A stretch of DNA of 17,636 nucleotides from Granulosicoccus sp047634635 (GTDB lineage Bacteria > Pseudomonadota > Gammaproteobacteria > Granulosicoccales > Granulosicoccaceae). Every line of letters starts with the position of its first letter. The first letter of the stretch is position 1. The DNA lies in assembly GCA_047634635.1 (NCBI GenBank), contig JBLIIE010000108.1:1-17636 (forward strand). Reading direction: 5' to 3'. Position numbers and translations under genes: made by a program. The notes under the pieces were generated by a model. It saw only the letters and a list, made by a program, of their open reading frames with translations. It had not been told where the DNA came from and made no database searches. Shown here piece after piece: positions 7,629-15,474 of this stretch.

Positions 7629-8030
7629 ATGAAATCCTCTTTTGAGAAGGCCCTTTCGGCCAACAGGCAGGTCCCGATCTCGGGTTCGGCAACCAAAACA
7701 TCGCTCTTGCTAAGAGCTGGTGTTTTTGGACTGCTAGCCATTGCCCTAGTGCCACTCTCTCAAGCCAATGCAGCAGGAGATGTCGCCGCTGGTGAGCAAA
7801 AGGGTCACACTTGTCTGGGTTGCCATGGCGTCCAGCATTATGTGAATACTTACCCGACATATCACGTGCCTTTAATTTCTGGTCAGCATGAGGCTTATCT
7901 GGTTGCCGCTCTGCAGTCTTATCGGGCAAAAACTCGCTCTCACCCAACTATGCAAGCAAATGCTGCACTGCTGACGGATCAGGACATTGCTGATATTGCG
8001 GCTTGGTTGTCTTCTCAGGGGGCAAAATAA
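7629..8030 (+). CDS. Periplasmic mono-haem cytochrome c (class I, c4/c553-like)
   Basis: The 133-residue product has an unusually long polar N-terminus, a hydrophobic segment (about 25-43), and a probable signal-peptidase site after ANA (48), so it is exported by Sec. A single haem-attachment motif CLGCH (62-66) and a likely axial Met at 108 follow, then the C-terminal helix TDQDIADIAAWLSSQ characteristic of small class I cytochromes. It should carry electrons in the periplasm, but donor and acceptor cannot be told from sequence. The residues after CLGCHG (VQHYVNTYPTYHVP) are richer in His and Tyr than in its neighbour. Its stop overlaps the start of the next cytochrome, so the two form an operon and probably arose by tandem duplication. 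Confidence 0.88.
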   Translation: MKSSFEKALSANRQVPISGSATKTSLLLRAGVFGLLAIALVPLSQANAAGDVAAGEQKGHTCLGCHGVQHYVNTYPTYHVPLISGQHEAYLVAALQSYRAKTRSHPTMQANAALLTDQDIADIAAWLSSQGAK

Positions 8031-8413
8031 TGACACGATCTAGTGAAAGCAGAAAAAACGTAATGGCTCGCATATTATTAAATGCGCCGGCTCTACGTGT
8101 ATTGGTACTAGCGTTGGCAGCGATTGGTGCGATAGCTGCGCATGCGGGAGATGCTGCAGAAGGTGAGAAGAAGGCAGCGACTTGTGCAGCGTGTCACGGC
8201 GCTGATGGTGTCTCGCAGATTCCTACTAACCCGATATTAGCTGGTCAGTATTCAAGTTATCTCGAGCAGGCATTGAAAGATTATCGTTCGGGCAGACGTC
8301 AAAACGCTATCATGGCAGGTTTTGCTTCACAGCTTTCAGATCAAGACATAGAAGATCTTGCTGCTTGGTTTGCATCTATGAAGGGCCCTATGCGAACAAC
8401 GCCTACAAAATGA
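8030..8413 (+). CDS. Periplasmic mono-haem cytochrome c (class I), second of pair
   Basis: I place the start at ATG 8030, which overlaps the previous stop (TAATG) and has AGGGGG about 8 bases upstream; this gives 127 residues. A GTG at 8003 in the same frame would add nine residues with no ribosome site, and an ATG at 8063 is a further alternative. A signal peptide is predicted with cleavage after AHA (39). The haem motif is CAACH (52-56), followed by GADGVSQIPTNPILAGQY, a typical class I pattern. M95 in AIMAGFASQLSDQDIEDLA is the likely sixth haem ligand. It is close to half of a cytochrome c4. The TAATG overlap implies equal expression with its partner, and together the two may act as a two-haem relay. 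Confidence 0.88.
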   Translation: MTRSSESRKNVMARILLNAPALRVLVLALAAIGAIAAHAGDAAEGEKKAATCAACHGADGVSQIPTNPILAGQYSSYLEQALKDYRSGRRQNAIMAGFASQLSDQDIEDLAAWFASMKGPMRTTPTK

Positions 8414-8419
8414 TTGAAA

Positions 8420-8453
8420 ACATATACCGGAAACACAAGCTTCCAGTATATGT
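8420..8453. terminator. Hairpin between the convergent cytochrome operon and ycgL
   Basis: The 13-base arms 8420-8432 and 8441-8453 pair with one C-A mismatch around an 8-base loop. Genes on both sides point towards it. There is no T-tract on the plus strand; on the minus strand the stem is followed by TTTCAATCATTTT, so it may end ycgL transcription and block read-through. Confidence 0.5.
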
Positions 8454-8495
8454 ATAGTTAAGGTATTACCTTGATTGCATGAAGTATTAACGTGA

Positions 8496-8783
8496 TCAGG
8501 AGTTTTTGGATGAATTGTTTGCGGTGCGCGCAATGGTTTCTAGCTGATGCTCTATATCTCTAGGCATTTGCACATGAAATCCGTTAGTTTTCAAATTATC
8601 AAGTACTACCGCTGCATCCTCCTGACTCATTTTACGATCTGGGTGAAGATCCAGTGTCATTGAGTACTCGGGTTTGCCGAGTTGTTTCAAGACTGGCTCA
8701 GGAAGGCTGGTTAGCCCATCTTCATCTGCAAGATAGACGTACAAACCTTCCTTTATCGAGCTGCGATAAATGTAGCACTGCAT
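8496..8783 (-). CDS. ycgL: YcgL-domain protein of unknown function
   Basis: The 95-residue product matches the YcgL family, which is found mainly in gammaproteobacteria and has a small alpha/beta fold. Family features visible are the N-terminal CYIYRSSIKEGLYVYL, an LPEPVLKQLGKPEYSMTL stretch (about 27-44), and a GFHVQMPR motif (about 68-75) matching GYYLQLP in the E. coli protein. The biochemical role is not established. It begins at ATG 8783, only 18 bases from the divergent hslR start, so each promoter must lie partly inside the other gene. In E. coli ycgL sits near minCDE and rnd, so the position next to hslR is specific to this lineage. Confidence 0.85.
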   Translation of the reverse strand: MQCYIYRSSIKEGLYVYLADEDGLTSLPEPVLKQLGKPEYSMTLDLHPDRKMSQEDAAVVLDNLKTNGFHVQMPRDIEHQLETIARTANNSSKNS

Positions 8784-8801
8784 AGACTGAGCCTTTGTTC
8801 A

Positions 8802-9218
8802 ATGGTAGATAGGGTTCGTATTGATAAATGGTTATGGGCAGCCCGGTTTTTTAAAACCCGCAGCTTGGCAAATGTTGCCATATCCAAAAATCAGATTCGT
8901 ATAGGTGGTCAGCGTATCAAGCCTTCACGAGTTGTGCTTGTTGGAGATGTGGTCCAGGTCGAAAAACCGCCTTATGAGTTTATAGTGACTGTTTTAGCAT
9001 TAAATGATCAGCGCCGACCTGCCTCTGAGGCACAGGCTCTGTACGAAGAGAGTGAGCAAAGTAAAGCGGCTCGCGAACTATTGGGAGTGCGTTTACGAAG
9101 TGATCGTATTGCGCATGTAGGATTGGCAGGTGACGGCAGGCCATCGAAAAAACAACGTCGTCAGATAATTCGGTTTCAGAACCAGAATGATACATCTGAT
9201 CCCTCATCGAATGACTGA
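8802..9218 (+). CDS. hslR: Ribosome-associated heat-shock protein Hsp15 (S4 domain)
   Basis: Hsp15 binds free 50S subunits that carry a stalled peptidyl-tRNA and moves the tRNA so the nascent chain can be released. The 138-residue product starts with the S4 RNA-binding domain (residues about 3-60: VRIDKWLWAARFFKTRSLA, IGGQRIKPSRVV). It then has the family motif DQRRPASEAQALYEES (about 68-83), and the basic C-terminus KKQRRQIIRFQN. Length fits (E. coli 133). The start ATG 8802 has no clear ribosome site and may be read from a nearly leaderless mRNA, since ycgL starts 18 bases away on the other strand. It is followed 17 bases later by pcnB. Confidence 0.93.
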   Translation: MVDRVRIDKWLWAARFFKTRSLANVAISKNQIRIGGQRIKPSRVVLVGDVVQVEKPPYEFIVTVLALNDQRRPASEAQALYEESEQSKAARELLGVRLRSDRIAHVGLAGDGRPSKKQRRQIIRFQNQNDTSDPSSND

Positions 9219-9235
9219 CCAGCACGGAGAAATGA

Positions 9236-10954
9236 TTGCTTAAACGTTTAAGTGGATTGTCACGCACAGCCTTGGAAAAAACTCGCAGGCTGTTGGGCAC
9301 ACCTTCAAAACAGCCCGATAATTCATCCAAAAACAATCGCGATGAAGTGAATGGCGATGACATCGCCTCGTCCGGCTCGAATTCCTCGACGGAAGAGAAA
9401 GGCCCTGTGACGCGGCCCAGTTCCGAGACGGGGAAAAAACCCAATCAGCCACACTCCCGTGGTGGAAACCGAAAGCGCAACCAAGCTAGGTCAAAAAAGT
9501 CAGCGTCAGGAATCAAGGACACTGTCACTAGCAAGGGTAAGCAACCTTTGATAGTGGCTGCAGGCGAGCATTCAGTGACGCGCAAGTCAATCGGACGATC
9601 TGCGTTAAAAGTACTTGATAAATTGCATGAGGCAGGACATTCGGCCTATTTGGTGGGGGGAGGGGTGCGTGATGCGTTGGTTGGACTAAAGCCCAAAGAT
9701 TTTGATGTGGCCACTGATGCCAGCCCAGAAACAATACGAGCACTTTTTCGCAATTCCAGAATAATTGGTCGACGATTCCGTCTAGTTCATGTGGTGTACG
9801 GCCGCGAAATAATCGAAGTTGCTACCTTTAGAGCTGCTCATAACAAAGGCGAAGGTGGCGAAATCGGAGCTGCTGGAAGGATTGTTAGAGACAATGTGTT
9901 CGGCACGATTGAGGAAGATGCGTATCGCCGCGATTTCTCAGTCAACGCACTTTACTACAACATTGCTGATGGCTCTGTGGTGGATTATGTGGGTGGTTTG
10001 GCCGATCTTGACAGAGGTGTTTTTCAACTCATTGGTGAGCCCAAAACGCGTTGCGAAGAGGATCCTGTGAGAGTTTTACGGGCCGTTCGCTTAGCTGCCA
10101 AGCTCAAGTTCAGTATTGAACCGTCGACACTAGAGGCAATGCGAGCCACATCGAGTGAGCTTAGCGCAACTCCGCCTCCACGTTTGTTCGAGGAAGTATT
10201 GAAGCTGTTTCAAGGTGGCTATGCGCTGCGCAGTTTTCATTCGGTTCGAGAACATGACTTGCTGACTTATTTGTTTCCTTTGCTGGATCAACGTCTAAAA
10301 CAAGGTGATGAGCAGCTGGTGAGTATGCTCGATGCGGCTTTGATAAATACTGACAAACGTGTCGCCCAAGGCAAGCCGATTACGCCCGCTTACTTGCTGG
10401 CTTTCATGATGTGGCCTGATGTGGAAGAGCGCGCAAGAGCTGAGTGTCAAGATGGATTGTCGATTAACGATGCGCTATTTGCAGCGGCAGATTCGGTATT
10501 GGCTACTCAGCTTCGAATTATTTCGATTCCACGGCGTTTTTCAGGTCCCATGAAAGAAATCTGGCAGATGCAGCCCCGATTGGAGCGACTCAAAGGTGGG
10601 CGTGCATTGAAGTTGATGGAAGACAGACGATTCAGAGCTGCGTACGATTTCTTATGCCTGCGATCGACTATCGACGAACGCTTGACGGACAGTGCTGCAT
10701 GGTGGACCAAGGTACAAACTCTGGACGAGGAAGGGCAGCAAGAAGCCGCTTCAAAAAGACCTACGGTAGATGGTATCTGGCCAGATAAAGGTAATCGCAG
10801 TAAAACTCTGGGGCCTGGTTCCAGTTCAGGAGCTAATGGTTCTGACGCCAGTGTGACCGGCTCAGCTGATAAGCCACCTGCAAAAAAACGTCGTCGTAGA
10901 CGTAGAAAACCTGCGGGTGGGGCCTCCACAGGCTCTTCTTCGGACTCAAACTAA
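9236..10954 (+). CDS. pcnB: Poly(A) polymerase I
   Basis: PcnB adds poly(A) tails to RNA 3' ends and so promotes decay. The core begins near residue 112: LVGGGVRDALVG (139-150), KPKDFDVATDASPE with catalytic Asp 155 and 157, RRFRLVHVVYGREIIEVATFR (179-199) and RRDFSVNALYY (231-241), all typical of the polymerase branch of class II nucleotidyltransferases. The tail is very basic (six consecutive arginines near 556-561), as expected for RNA binding. The first about 110 residues are a low-complexity Ser/Asn/Lys-rich extension, so the protein (572) is longer than the E. coli one (about 465). The frame opens right after a stop; TTG 9236 is the first possible start and has GGAG 5-6 bases upstream. 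A later start inside the extension is possible. folK follows after 5 bases, as in E. coli. Confidence 0.93.
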   Translation: MLKRLSGLSRTALEKTRRLLGTPSKQPDNSSKNNRDEVNGDDIASSGSNSSTEEKGPVTRPSSETGKKPNQPHSRGGNRKRNQARSKKSASGIKDTVTSKGKQPLIVAAGEHSVTRKSIGRSALKVLDKLHEAGHSAYLVGGGVRDALVGLKPKDFDVATDASPETIRALFRNSRIIGRRFRLVHVVYGREIIEVATFRAAHNKGEGGEIGAAGRIVRDNVFGTIEEDAYRRDFSVNALYYNIADGSVVDYVGGLADLDRGVFQLIGEPKTRCEEDPVRVLRAVRLAAKLKFSIEPSTLEAMRATSSELSATPPPRLFEEVLKLFQGGYALRSFHSVREHDLLTYLFPLLDQRLKQGDEQLVSMLDAALINTDKRVAQGKPITPAYLLAFMMWPDVEERARAECQDGLSINDALFAAADSVLATQLRIISIPRRFSGPMKEIWQMQPRLERLKGGRALKLMEDRRFRAAYDFLCLRSTIDERLTDSAAWWTKVQTLDEEGQQEAASKRPTVDGIWPDKGNRSKTLGPGSSSGANGSDASVTGSADKPPAKKRRRRRRKPAGGASTGSSSDSN

Positions 10955-10959
10955 ACGGT

Positions 10960-11469
10960 ATGTACGCCTCTCTCCTGACGACAGTGTACGTTGCACTGGG
11001 CAGCAATCTGGGAGATCGGGAGCGTCATCTATCGAAAGCCTGTGAAGATATTTCAGAACTGCAGGCCTCGCATGATCTCGTGTGTTCATCCGCGTACGAA
11101 ACAGATCCCATGGGGCCGCAAGACCAACCTGATTACCTCAATGCAGTGTGTCGTTTTACCTATGCGGATACAGCGCTTCATCTTCTAGAAGAGCTTCAGA
11201 GTATTGAGCGTGGTCATGGTCGGATTAAGAACACAGAGCGATGGACAGCCAGGCCATTAGATCTGGACATACTGTTGTTTGGGAGTAAGGTTATTGATGA
11301 GCCACACTTGCAAATCCCTCATATAGGAATTGGCGAAAGATCATTTGTCCTTTGGCCACTCATTGAGCTTCAGCCCGAACTAGAGATACCGGGTTTGGGA
11401 TCAGCCAAAGGGCTTAAGGCACACTGCCAGCAATTTGGCATTAAGGCGTACGAACCAGCTGCCAAATGA
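10960..11469 (+). CDS. folK: 6-hydroxymethyl-7,8-dihydropterin pyrophosphokinase
   Basis: FolK transfers pyrophosphate from ATP to hydroxymethyl-dihydropterin, the step before dihydropteroate synthase in folate synthesis. The 169-residue product has YVALGSNLGD (10-19), DPMGPQDQPDYLNAVC (49-64), and ERWTARPLDLDILLFG (93-108), with D101 and D103 as the paired metal ligands. It ends the core with ERSFVLWPLIEL (126-137). Length and order of motifs fit. ATG 10960 lacks a clear ribosome site; a GTG at 10984 would start directly before the conserved VALGSN and is a possible alternative. It probably shares a transcript with pcnB (5-base gap) and with the kinase gene downstream (15-base gap). In E. 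coli pcnB-folK is followed by panBC; here the kinase takes that place. Confidence 0.95.
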   Translation: MYASLLTTVYVALGSNLGDRERHLSKACEDISELQASHDLVCSSAYETDPMGPQDQPDYLNAVCRFTYADTALHLLEELQSIERGHGRIKNTERWTARPLDLDILLFGSKVIDEPHLQIPHIGIGERSFVLWPLIELQPELEIPGLGSAKGLKAHCQQFGIKAYEPAAK

Positions 11470-11484
11470 ATTTAACCAGCTACA

Positions 11485-12132
11485 ATGTACTATATGAAAT
11501 ATCAGTTCATTGCCATAGAAGGTCCGATCGGTGTCGGTAAATCCACACTGGCCTCGCAGTTGGCGACTCACTTCAAAGCCAGCTATCTGACTGACACGGA
11601 AGCCAGTAATCCGTACTTGAAAAAGTTTTACCGTGATCCTTCTGCGGCAGCATTTCATACGCAAATGCATTTTTTGACATCACGTCTAGAAACTTTGAAA
11701 AATCCGGCTGTGCTGCGTCCCAACCAGCCAATAGTGGCCGACTTTTTAATTGATAAAGATCGTTTGTTTGCAGAACTCACTTTAGATCACACCGAATGGT
11801 GGATGTATTCGGCACTGTATGAACAGCAGGTGATTGGAGTGCCGAAGCCAGATCTTGTGGTTTATTTACAAGCCCCGCTAGAGCGTTTGATTGAGCGCAT
11901 AGAAAAGCGTGGGTTCGACCATGAGCAAAGAATTGACAGCAATTACCTTCAACAACTTAGCGCGCTGTACGAACGGTTCTTTTATGCTTATTCCGAGACG
12001 CCTCTGCTTATTGTCAATGCAGCTGACATCAATTTGGCAGAAGATCCAGTTGAAGTTAAAAATATTGCGAATAGAATCAGTGAATTAGGTGGTGGTCGAC
12101 ATTATCTAAATCCAGTGTCTGCAGTCTCATAA
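11485..12132 (+). CDS. Deoxynucleoside kinase (deoxyadenosine/deoxyguanosine/deoxycytidine kinase family)
   Basis: The 215-residue product belongs to the dNK family that phosphorylates deoxynucleosides for salvage. Walker A is IEGPIGVGKST (11-21), an acidic substrate-site region is TEASNPYLKKFY (38-49), and FHTQMHFLTSRLE (57-69) and ADFLIDKDRLFA (85-96) match the family's QxxFLxxR and D-R-x-FA motifs. RIEKRGFDHEQRI (138-150) forms the arginine-rich lid. The substrate cannot be fixed from sequence. Such genes lie beside folK or pan genes in many proteobacteria, consistent with the position here. The N-terminus offers two ATGs (11485 and 11494); neither has a good ribosome site, and starting at the second would give MKYQFIAIEG, close to the family norm. 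Confidence 0.88.
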   Translation: MYYMKYQFIAIEGPIGVGKSTLASQLATHFKASYLTDTEASNPYLKKFYRDPSAAAFHTQMHFLTSRLETLKNPAVLRPNQPIVADFLIDKDRLFAELTLDHTEWWMYSALYEQQVIGVPKPDLVVYLQAPLERLIERIEKRGFDHEQRIDSNYLQQLSALYERFFYAYSETPLLIVNAADINLAEDPVEVKNIANRISELGGGRHYLNPVSAVS

Positions 12133-12144
12133 AGTAGACTAATC

Positions 12145-12224
12145 GTCACAAATCAACTCGATTTGGTCACAATCACCAGTTTGATAGGTCTAGTTATTTG
12201 CACTTGTCAGCTCATTAGGTGACA
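12145..12224. promoter_or_regulatory. Repeat pair and inverted repeat upstream of the response regulator (candidate operators)
   Basis: GTCACAAATCA (12145-12155) and GTCACAATCA (12166-12175) start 21 bases apart, two helical turns. Downstream, TGTCA (12205-12209) and TGACA (12220-12224) form an inverted repeat around 10 bases. OmpR-type regulators usually bind direct repeats, so autoregulation is possible. I found no convincing -35/-10 pair in the 121-base gap. Confidence 0.3.
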
Positions 12225-12253
12225 CTTCTCGCCTGATATACATGAGGTAGTTT

Positions 12254-12961
12254 ATGAGCGTAAGGCAAAACCTGCGAATTGCGCTGCTCGAAGATAACAG
12301 CGAGCAAGCAGCGCGTGTGTGTGAATGGATTGAAAACAAGGGCTATCACTGTGGCGTATTTAATACTGCTGAGGATTTTCAGCGTGCGTTCAGAAAAACC
12401 AGTTACGACGTCGTGGTTCTCGACTGGACCTTAGAGTCTGGGAGTTCAGGTCTGGAGGTGCTGCACTGGATTCGTAAAACGTTAACGAGTGATATTCCAG
12501 TCATATTCGCGACAGCCAGGCAAGCTGAGGAAGACATCGTAACGGCTTTGAGGGCTGGAGCTGATGACTATCTAGCCAAACCTGTTCGTCAGCATGAGCT
12601 GTTGGCCCGACTCTATGCTTTGGCTCGGCGTGCCCAACCGGAAAGCGAAGTGCTCGAGTGCCCGCCGTACGTGTTTGATACGGCCAATCGTGAAGTTCGA
12701 CTGAATGATGAACCGATCAAGCTGACAGAAAAAGAATATGACCTTGCACTGTTCATGTTTAGAAATAGAGGGCGGGTATTGTCTCGGCAACATCTGTTGA
12801 CATCAGTTTGGGGAACATCTGCCGAATTGAATACACGTACGGTGGATACCCACGCCAGCCGGTTACGAAAGAAGCTCAAGTTGCTCGCATCAGAACGATG
12901 GAAATTGACTTCGATATATCAGCATGGATACCGGCTTGAGGAACATACAAGCAGTTCCTGA
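12254..12961 (+). CDS. OmpR-family response regulator
   Basis: The 235-residue product is a two-domain DNA-binding regulator. The receiver domain has the acidic pair E13-D14 in LLEDN, the phospho-acceptor D57 in VVVLDW, T87 in FATAR, and K109-P110 in LAKPV, all required switch residues. The C-terminal winged helix (about 140-230) shows LTEKEYDLALFMFRN, RVLSRQHLLTSVWG and the recognition-helix stretch RTVDTHASRLRKKL, then a YQHGYRLE wing. GAGGT lies about 5 bases before ATG 12254. The gene is intact, but the probable cognate kinase 40 bases downstream is destroyed, so it may now respond to another kinase or to small phosphodonors, or act unphosphorylated. Direct and inverted repeats upstream could be its own sites. 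Its targets are unknown. Confidence 0.92.
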   Translation: MSVRQNLRIALLEDNSEQAARVCEWIENKGYHCGVFNTAEDFQRAFRKTSYDVVVLDWTLESGSSGLEVLHWIRKTLTSDIPVIFATARQAEEDIVTALRAGADDYLAKPVRQHELLARLYALARRAQPESEVLECPPYVFDTANREVRLNDEPIKLTEKEYDLALFMFRNRGRVLSRQHLLTSVWGTSAELNTRTVDTHASRLRKKLKLLASERWKLTSIYQHGYRLEEHTSSS

Positions 12962-13000
12962 TCGAAATTCCTATTATTGAATAAGCAGATTGCCTAACTC

Positions 13001-14728
13001 ATGGCAACGACTGGAGGCTCTGGGCAAGGCCAACGCAGAATTACCTTAGCAGGGCTTCTGGTGTTTTTTGTACCCTGCTATTTCTTGTCTGGTTTCTGCA
13101 GTGGAGTGCAACCACTCTTAAGGTAGATCGTTTGCTGCACGACGGATGGGTTCGCTCCTATCAACGGAAGGTACCTGAAGATGTTGTCATTGCAGCGATA
13201 GACTGGCTCAGTTGGGCCGATGGTTGTGGTCGCGTGACACTCAGGCTCAGTTGTTTGAACAATTGAAACTGATGGGTGTGCGCGCAGTGGCGGTCGATCT
13301 TCTTTATGTCGAGTCATCCGTTTCAGCTGAGGATTCTCGGTTAGCTAAAGCTATTGGTTCTCACCGTATTTCAATACTGCCGGTGCTCACCGAGGGGGCG
13401 TGCCAGGGCCACTAGTGAATCATTGCCAATATCGCTGATCACTCAGGAAGTGACCGATCTGGGGCATATATTTCTCCCGATCAATGATGACGGGATTGTG
13501 CACAGCGTATTTCTGAAAACCGGTTTTTCACAAGCGCATTGGCCAGCGTTGTCACTAGCCGCACTGCAGACGCTGGGTGATATGCCGACAGAGTTAGCTG
13601 GGTTGGCAAAGAGCCACGAAGGTCAAGTCGGGCAGGGGGTTGGATCAGCCTGTTCCCGGTGTGGAAGTTCACGCTACTATTTTCGCCGCTCTGCGGGATC
13701 AGGGTCTAGTGATCAAAGCTCCTGTCAATATGAATATTGTCGAGGCCCTCGTCCTGTTGCCTTTGATGCTATTGCTGTACTCACGTATGACTCCTCAGTG
13801 GGGGTTTGCATCTGCTGTGGTAGGAGCTGGTTACCCAGTACTTTTAAGCTTTCTTCTTTAAAGGTATGGGCGCCTCTGGTACGCGCCGCTCACGGCGAGT
13901 GTTCCGGTATTGATTAGCTATCTTTTTTGGAATTGGCATCGCCTGGCCTACATCAATCGGTTTCTGGAAAGGGAGCAAGCCAAGCTGGCGCCCCATATTC
14001 CACGTCGAGACACTCAAAACAACGCATTGTTGGCCGACTTTTTTACCACTGCGTCGAGGCATCTGCCGTTGCGCCGCTGGCGATTTAAGTCAGGTGATGA
14101 AGAGTATGCAGGTGGCACGGGACTACCAGACATTCGTATCGCTGCTATCGAGGGCTCTTGGTGATATCGACACGGCGTCTATACACACACCTATCCAGGT
14201 GGAGAGCCACTATCGATCGAGAGGGTCATCGACGATTCTGGCCATGGAGCTGCGGTTACTCACTACGTCGATACGCTGGCCAGGGTGCGATCCAGAGAGC
14301 GTGCTTCAAAGCTAGCGGGATCGATTGAGAAACTACAAACCAATGCATTGCAGCTTAGCGAGCAGATGGATTGGTTACGAAGTATCAAAATGTTTTCCGA
14401 AACAATATTGGATGGCAGCCCAACCGGGTTTGGTGTCTGGAATGCTGCCGGTGAATACGTGCATGCCAACCAGTTGATTTATCGAATGATTCCGGGTTTT
14501 GAAAAAAAGGCTGATTTTATTGATTTTTTTATGGCTGTGGGGCGTCGTTTTGGCGACACGGAGGACGATGAGCTACTTCGACACCTGGCGTTAGTGTCCA
14601 GAGTGGTTACCCTGCATGGTGGCAACGTGGTAGCGAGTAATCTGCTGCAAGGTACCCGGATTACTTTCTTACTGCAACTGGAAAGTGAGTCCAAGGGGCC
14701 TGTGTTTGGGTTAGGGCTGAGTGTTTAG
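13001..14728 (+). pseudogene. Decayed CHASE2-type sensor histidine kinase
   Basis: Pieces of one kinase lie in order but in different frames. ATG 13001 opens a frame (MATTGGSGQGQ) with a hydrophobic segment and soon stops. Shifting near 13075 gives LFLVWFLQWSATTLKVDRLL and VPEDVVIAAID. A second shift near 13204 gives LAQLGRWLWSRD and GVRAVAVDLLYVE, typical CHASE2 text. A third at about 13395-13405 leads to LGHIFLPINDDGIVHSVFL and HWPALSLAAL. A fourth near 13620-13640 jumps to QPVPGVEVHATI, apparently losing the conserved block that normally precedes it. Membrane helices follow (about 13730-13920), interrupted by TAA at 13859-13861, then WNWHRLAYINRFLEREQAKL. A TGA at 14162-14164 interrupts again. 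The last part (to 14728) has a coiled stretch, a PAS-like GSPTGFGVWNAAGEYVHANQ, and then LALVSRVVTLHGGNVVASN, the C-terminal end of a HATPase domain. No intact H-box or N-box is seen, so the catalytic core seems deleted. Sensor and kinase functions must be lost. Confidence 0.85.
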
Positions 14729-14739
14729 CTCTCACTGAT

Positions 14740-15405
14740 TTAGCCAGCCAGTTTATCCAGAACCTCGATGCGACCGTCGTTATGACCAATAATGACTTTG
14801 TCCGCACCACGAGCAGCGAATAGTCCGTTGGTTACGACTCCGGGTATTGCGTTGAGTATAGCTTCGAGATCTAGAGGGTTCGTGATGTTGAATCCATAGC
14901 AATCGAGAATGATGTTGCCATTGTCGGTTCGTGGTGCTTCCCGGAACTCCGGATCGGCGCCTAGGCGCACAATTTCGCGAGCAACAAAACTTCTGGCCAT
15001 GGGGATGACTTCAATTGGAAGAGGGAATTCGCCAAGTACATCAACTTGCTTGCTTTGATCGACGATACAAATAAATTCTCGGCTGGCACTGGCAACAATT
15101 TTTTCGCGTGTCAGTGCAGCTCCACCACCTTTGATCAGTTGCAGATTAGGGTTGAACTCATCAGCTCCGTCAACGTAGAGCTCGAGTTGTCCTGTCATAT
15201 TTAGATCAAGGACGTCGATGCCGTGTTCTTTGAGCTTGATTGCGGTCGCTTCAGAACTCGCTACGGCGCCGGTGACGCGTGTTCCAGCTTCAGCTAACAG
15301 ATCAATGAAGACGTTGACAGTTGAGCCTGTACCGACTCCAAGCACGGTACCGATCTTGACATGTTCGAGTGCTGCAAGTGCAGCTGCACGTTTACCTTGG
15401 TTCAT
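14740..15405 (-). CDS. rpiA: Ribose-5-phosphate isomerase A
   Basis: RpiA interconverts ribose 5-phosphate and ribulose 5-phosphate in the non-oxidative pentose phosphate pathway. The 221-residue product has the phosphate loop GVGTGSTVNVF (23-33), VASSEAT (48-54), the active-site YVDGADEFN (77-85, Asp 79 and 82 with Glu 83) and LIKGGGAALTREKI (90-103, catalytic Glu 101). The conserved C-terminal GVVTNGLFA stretch (about 192-200) is present. Length matches E. coli (219). It starts at ATG 15405 and diverges from ilvA with 69 bases between; no clear ribosome site precedes it. It ends 11 bases from the end of the decayed kinase, which it meets tail to tail. Confidence 0.97.
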   Translation of the reverse strand: MNQGKRAAALAALEHVKIGTVLGVGTGSTVNVFIDLLAEAGTRVTGAVASSEATAIKLKEHGIDVLDLNMTGQLELYVDGADEFNPNLQLIKGGGAALTREKIVASASREFICIVDQSKQVDVLGEFPLPIEVIPMARSFVAREIVRLGADPEFREAPRTDNGNIILDCYGFNITNPLDLEAILNAIPGVVTNGLFAARGADKVIIGHNDGRIEVLDKLAG

Positions 15406-15474
15406 ACGAGTTTTTCAGGGGGAAACCGAGTACATTGGGGGGTTCCTAAAGAAGCGATCCCGACGCGGCCATTA

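Noticed and set aside
8003..8029. GTG start for the second cytochrome
   Set aside because: ATG 8030 overlaps the preceding stop and has a good AGGGGG site; the extra nine residues do not improve the signal peptide.
15361..15474. Extended N-terminus of ilvA
   Set aside because: It overlaps the rpiA coding region and start, while ATG 15475 aligns with the family N-terminus.
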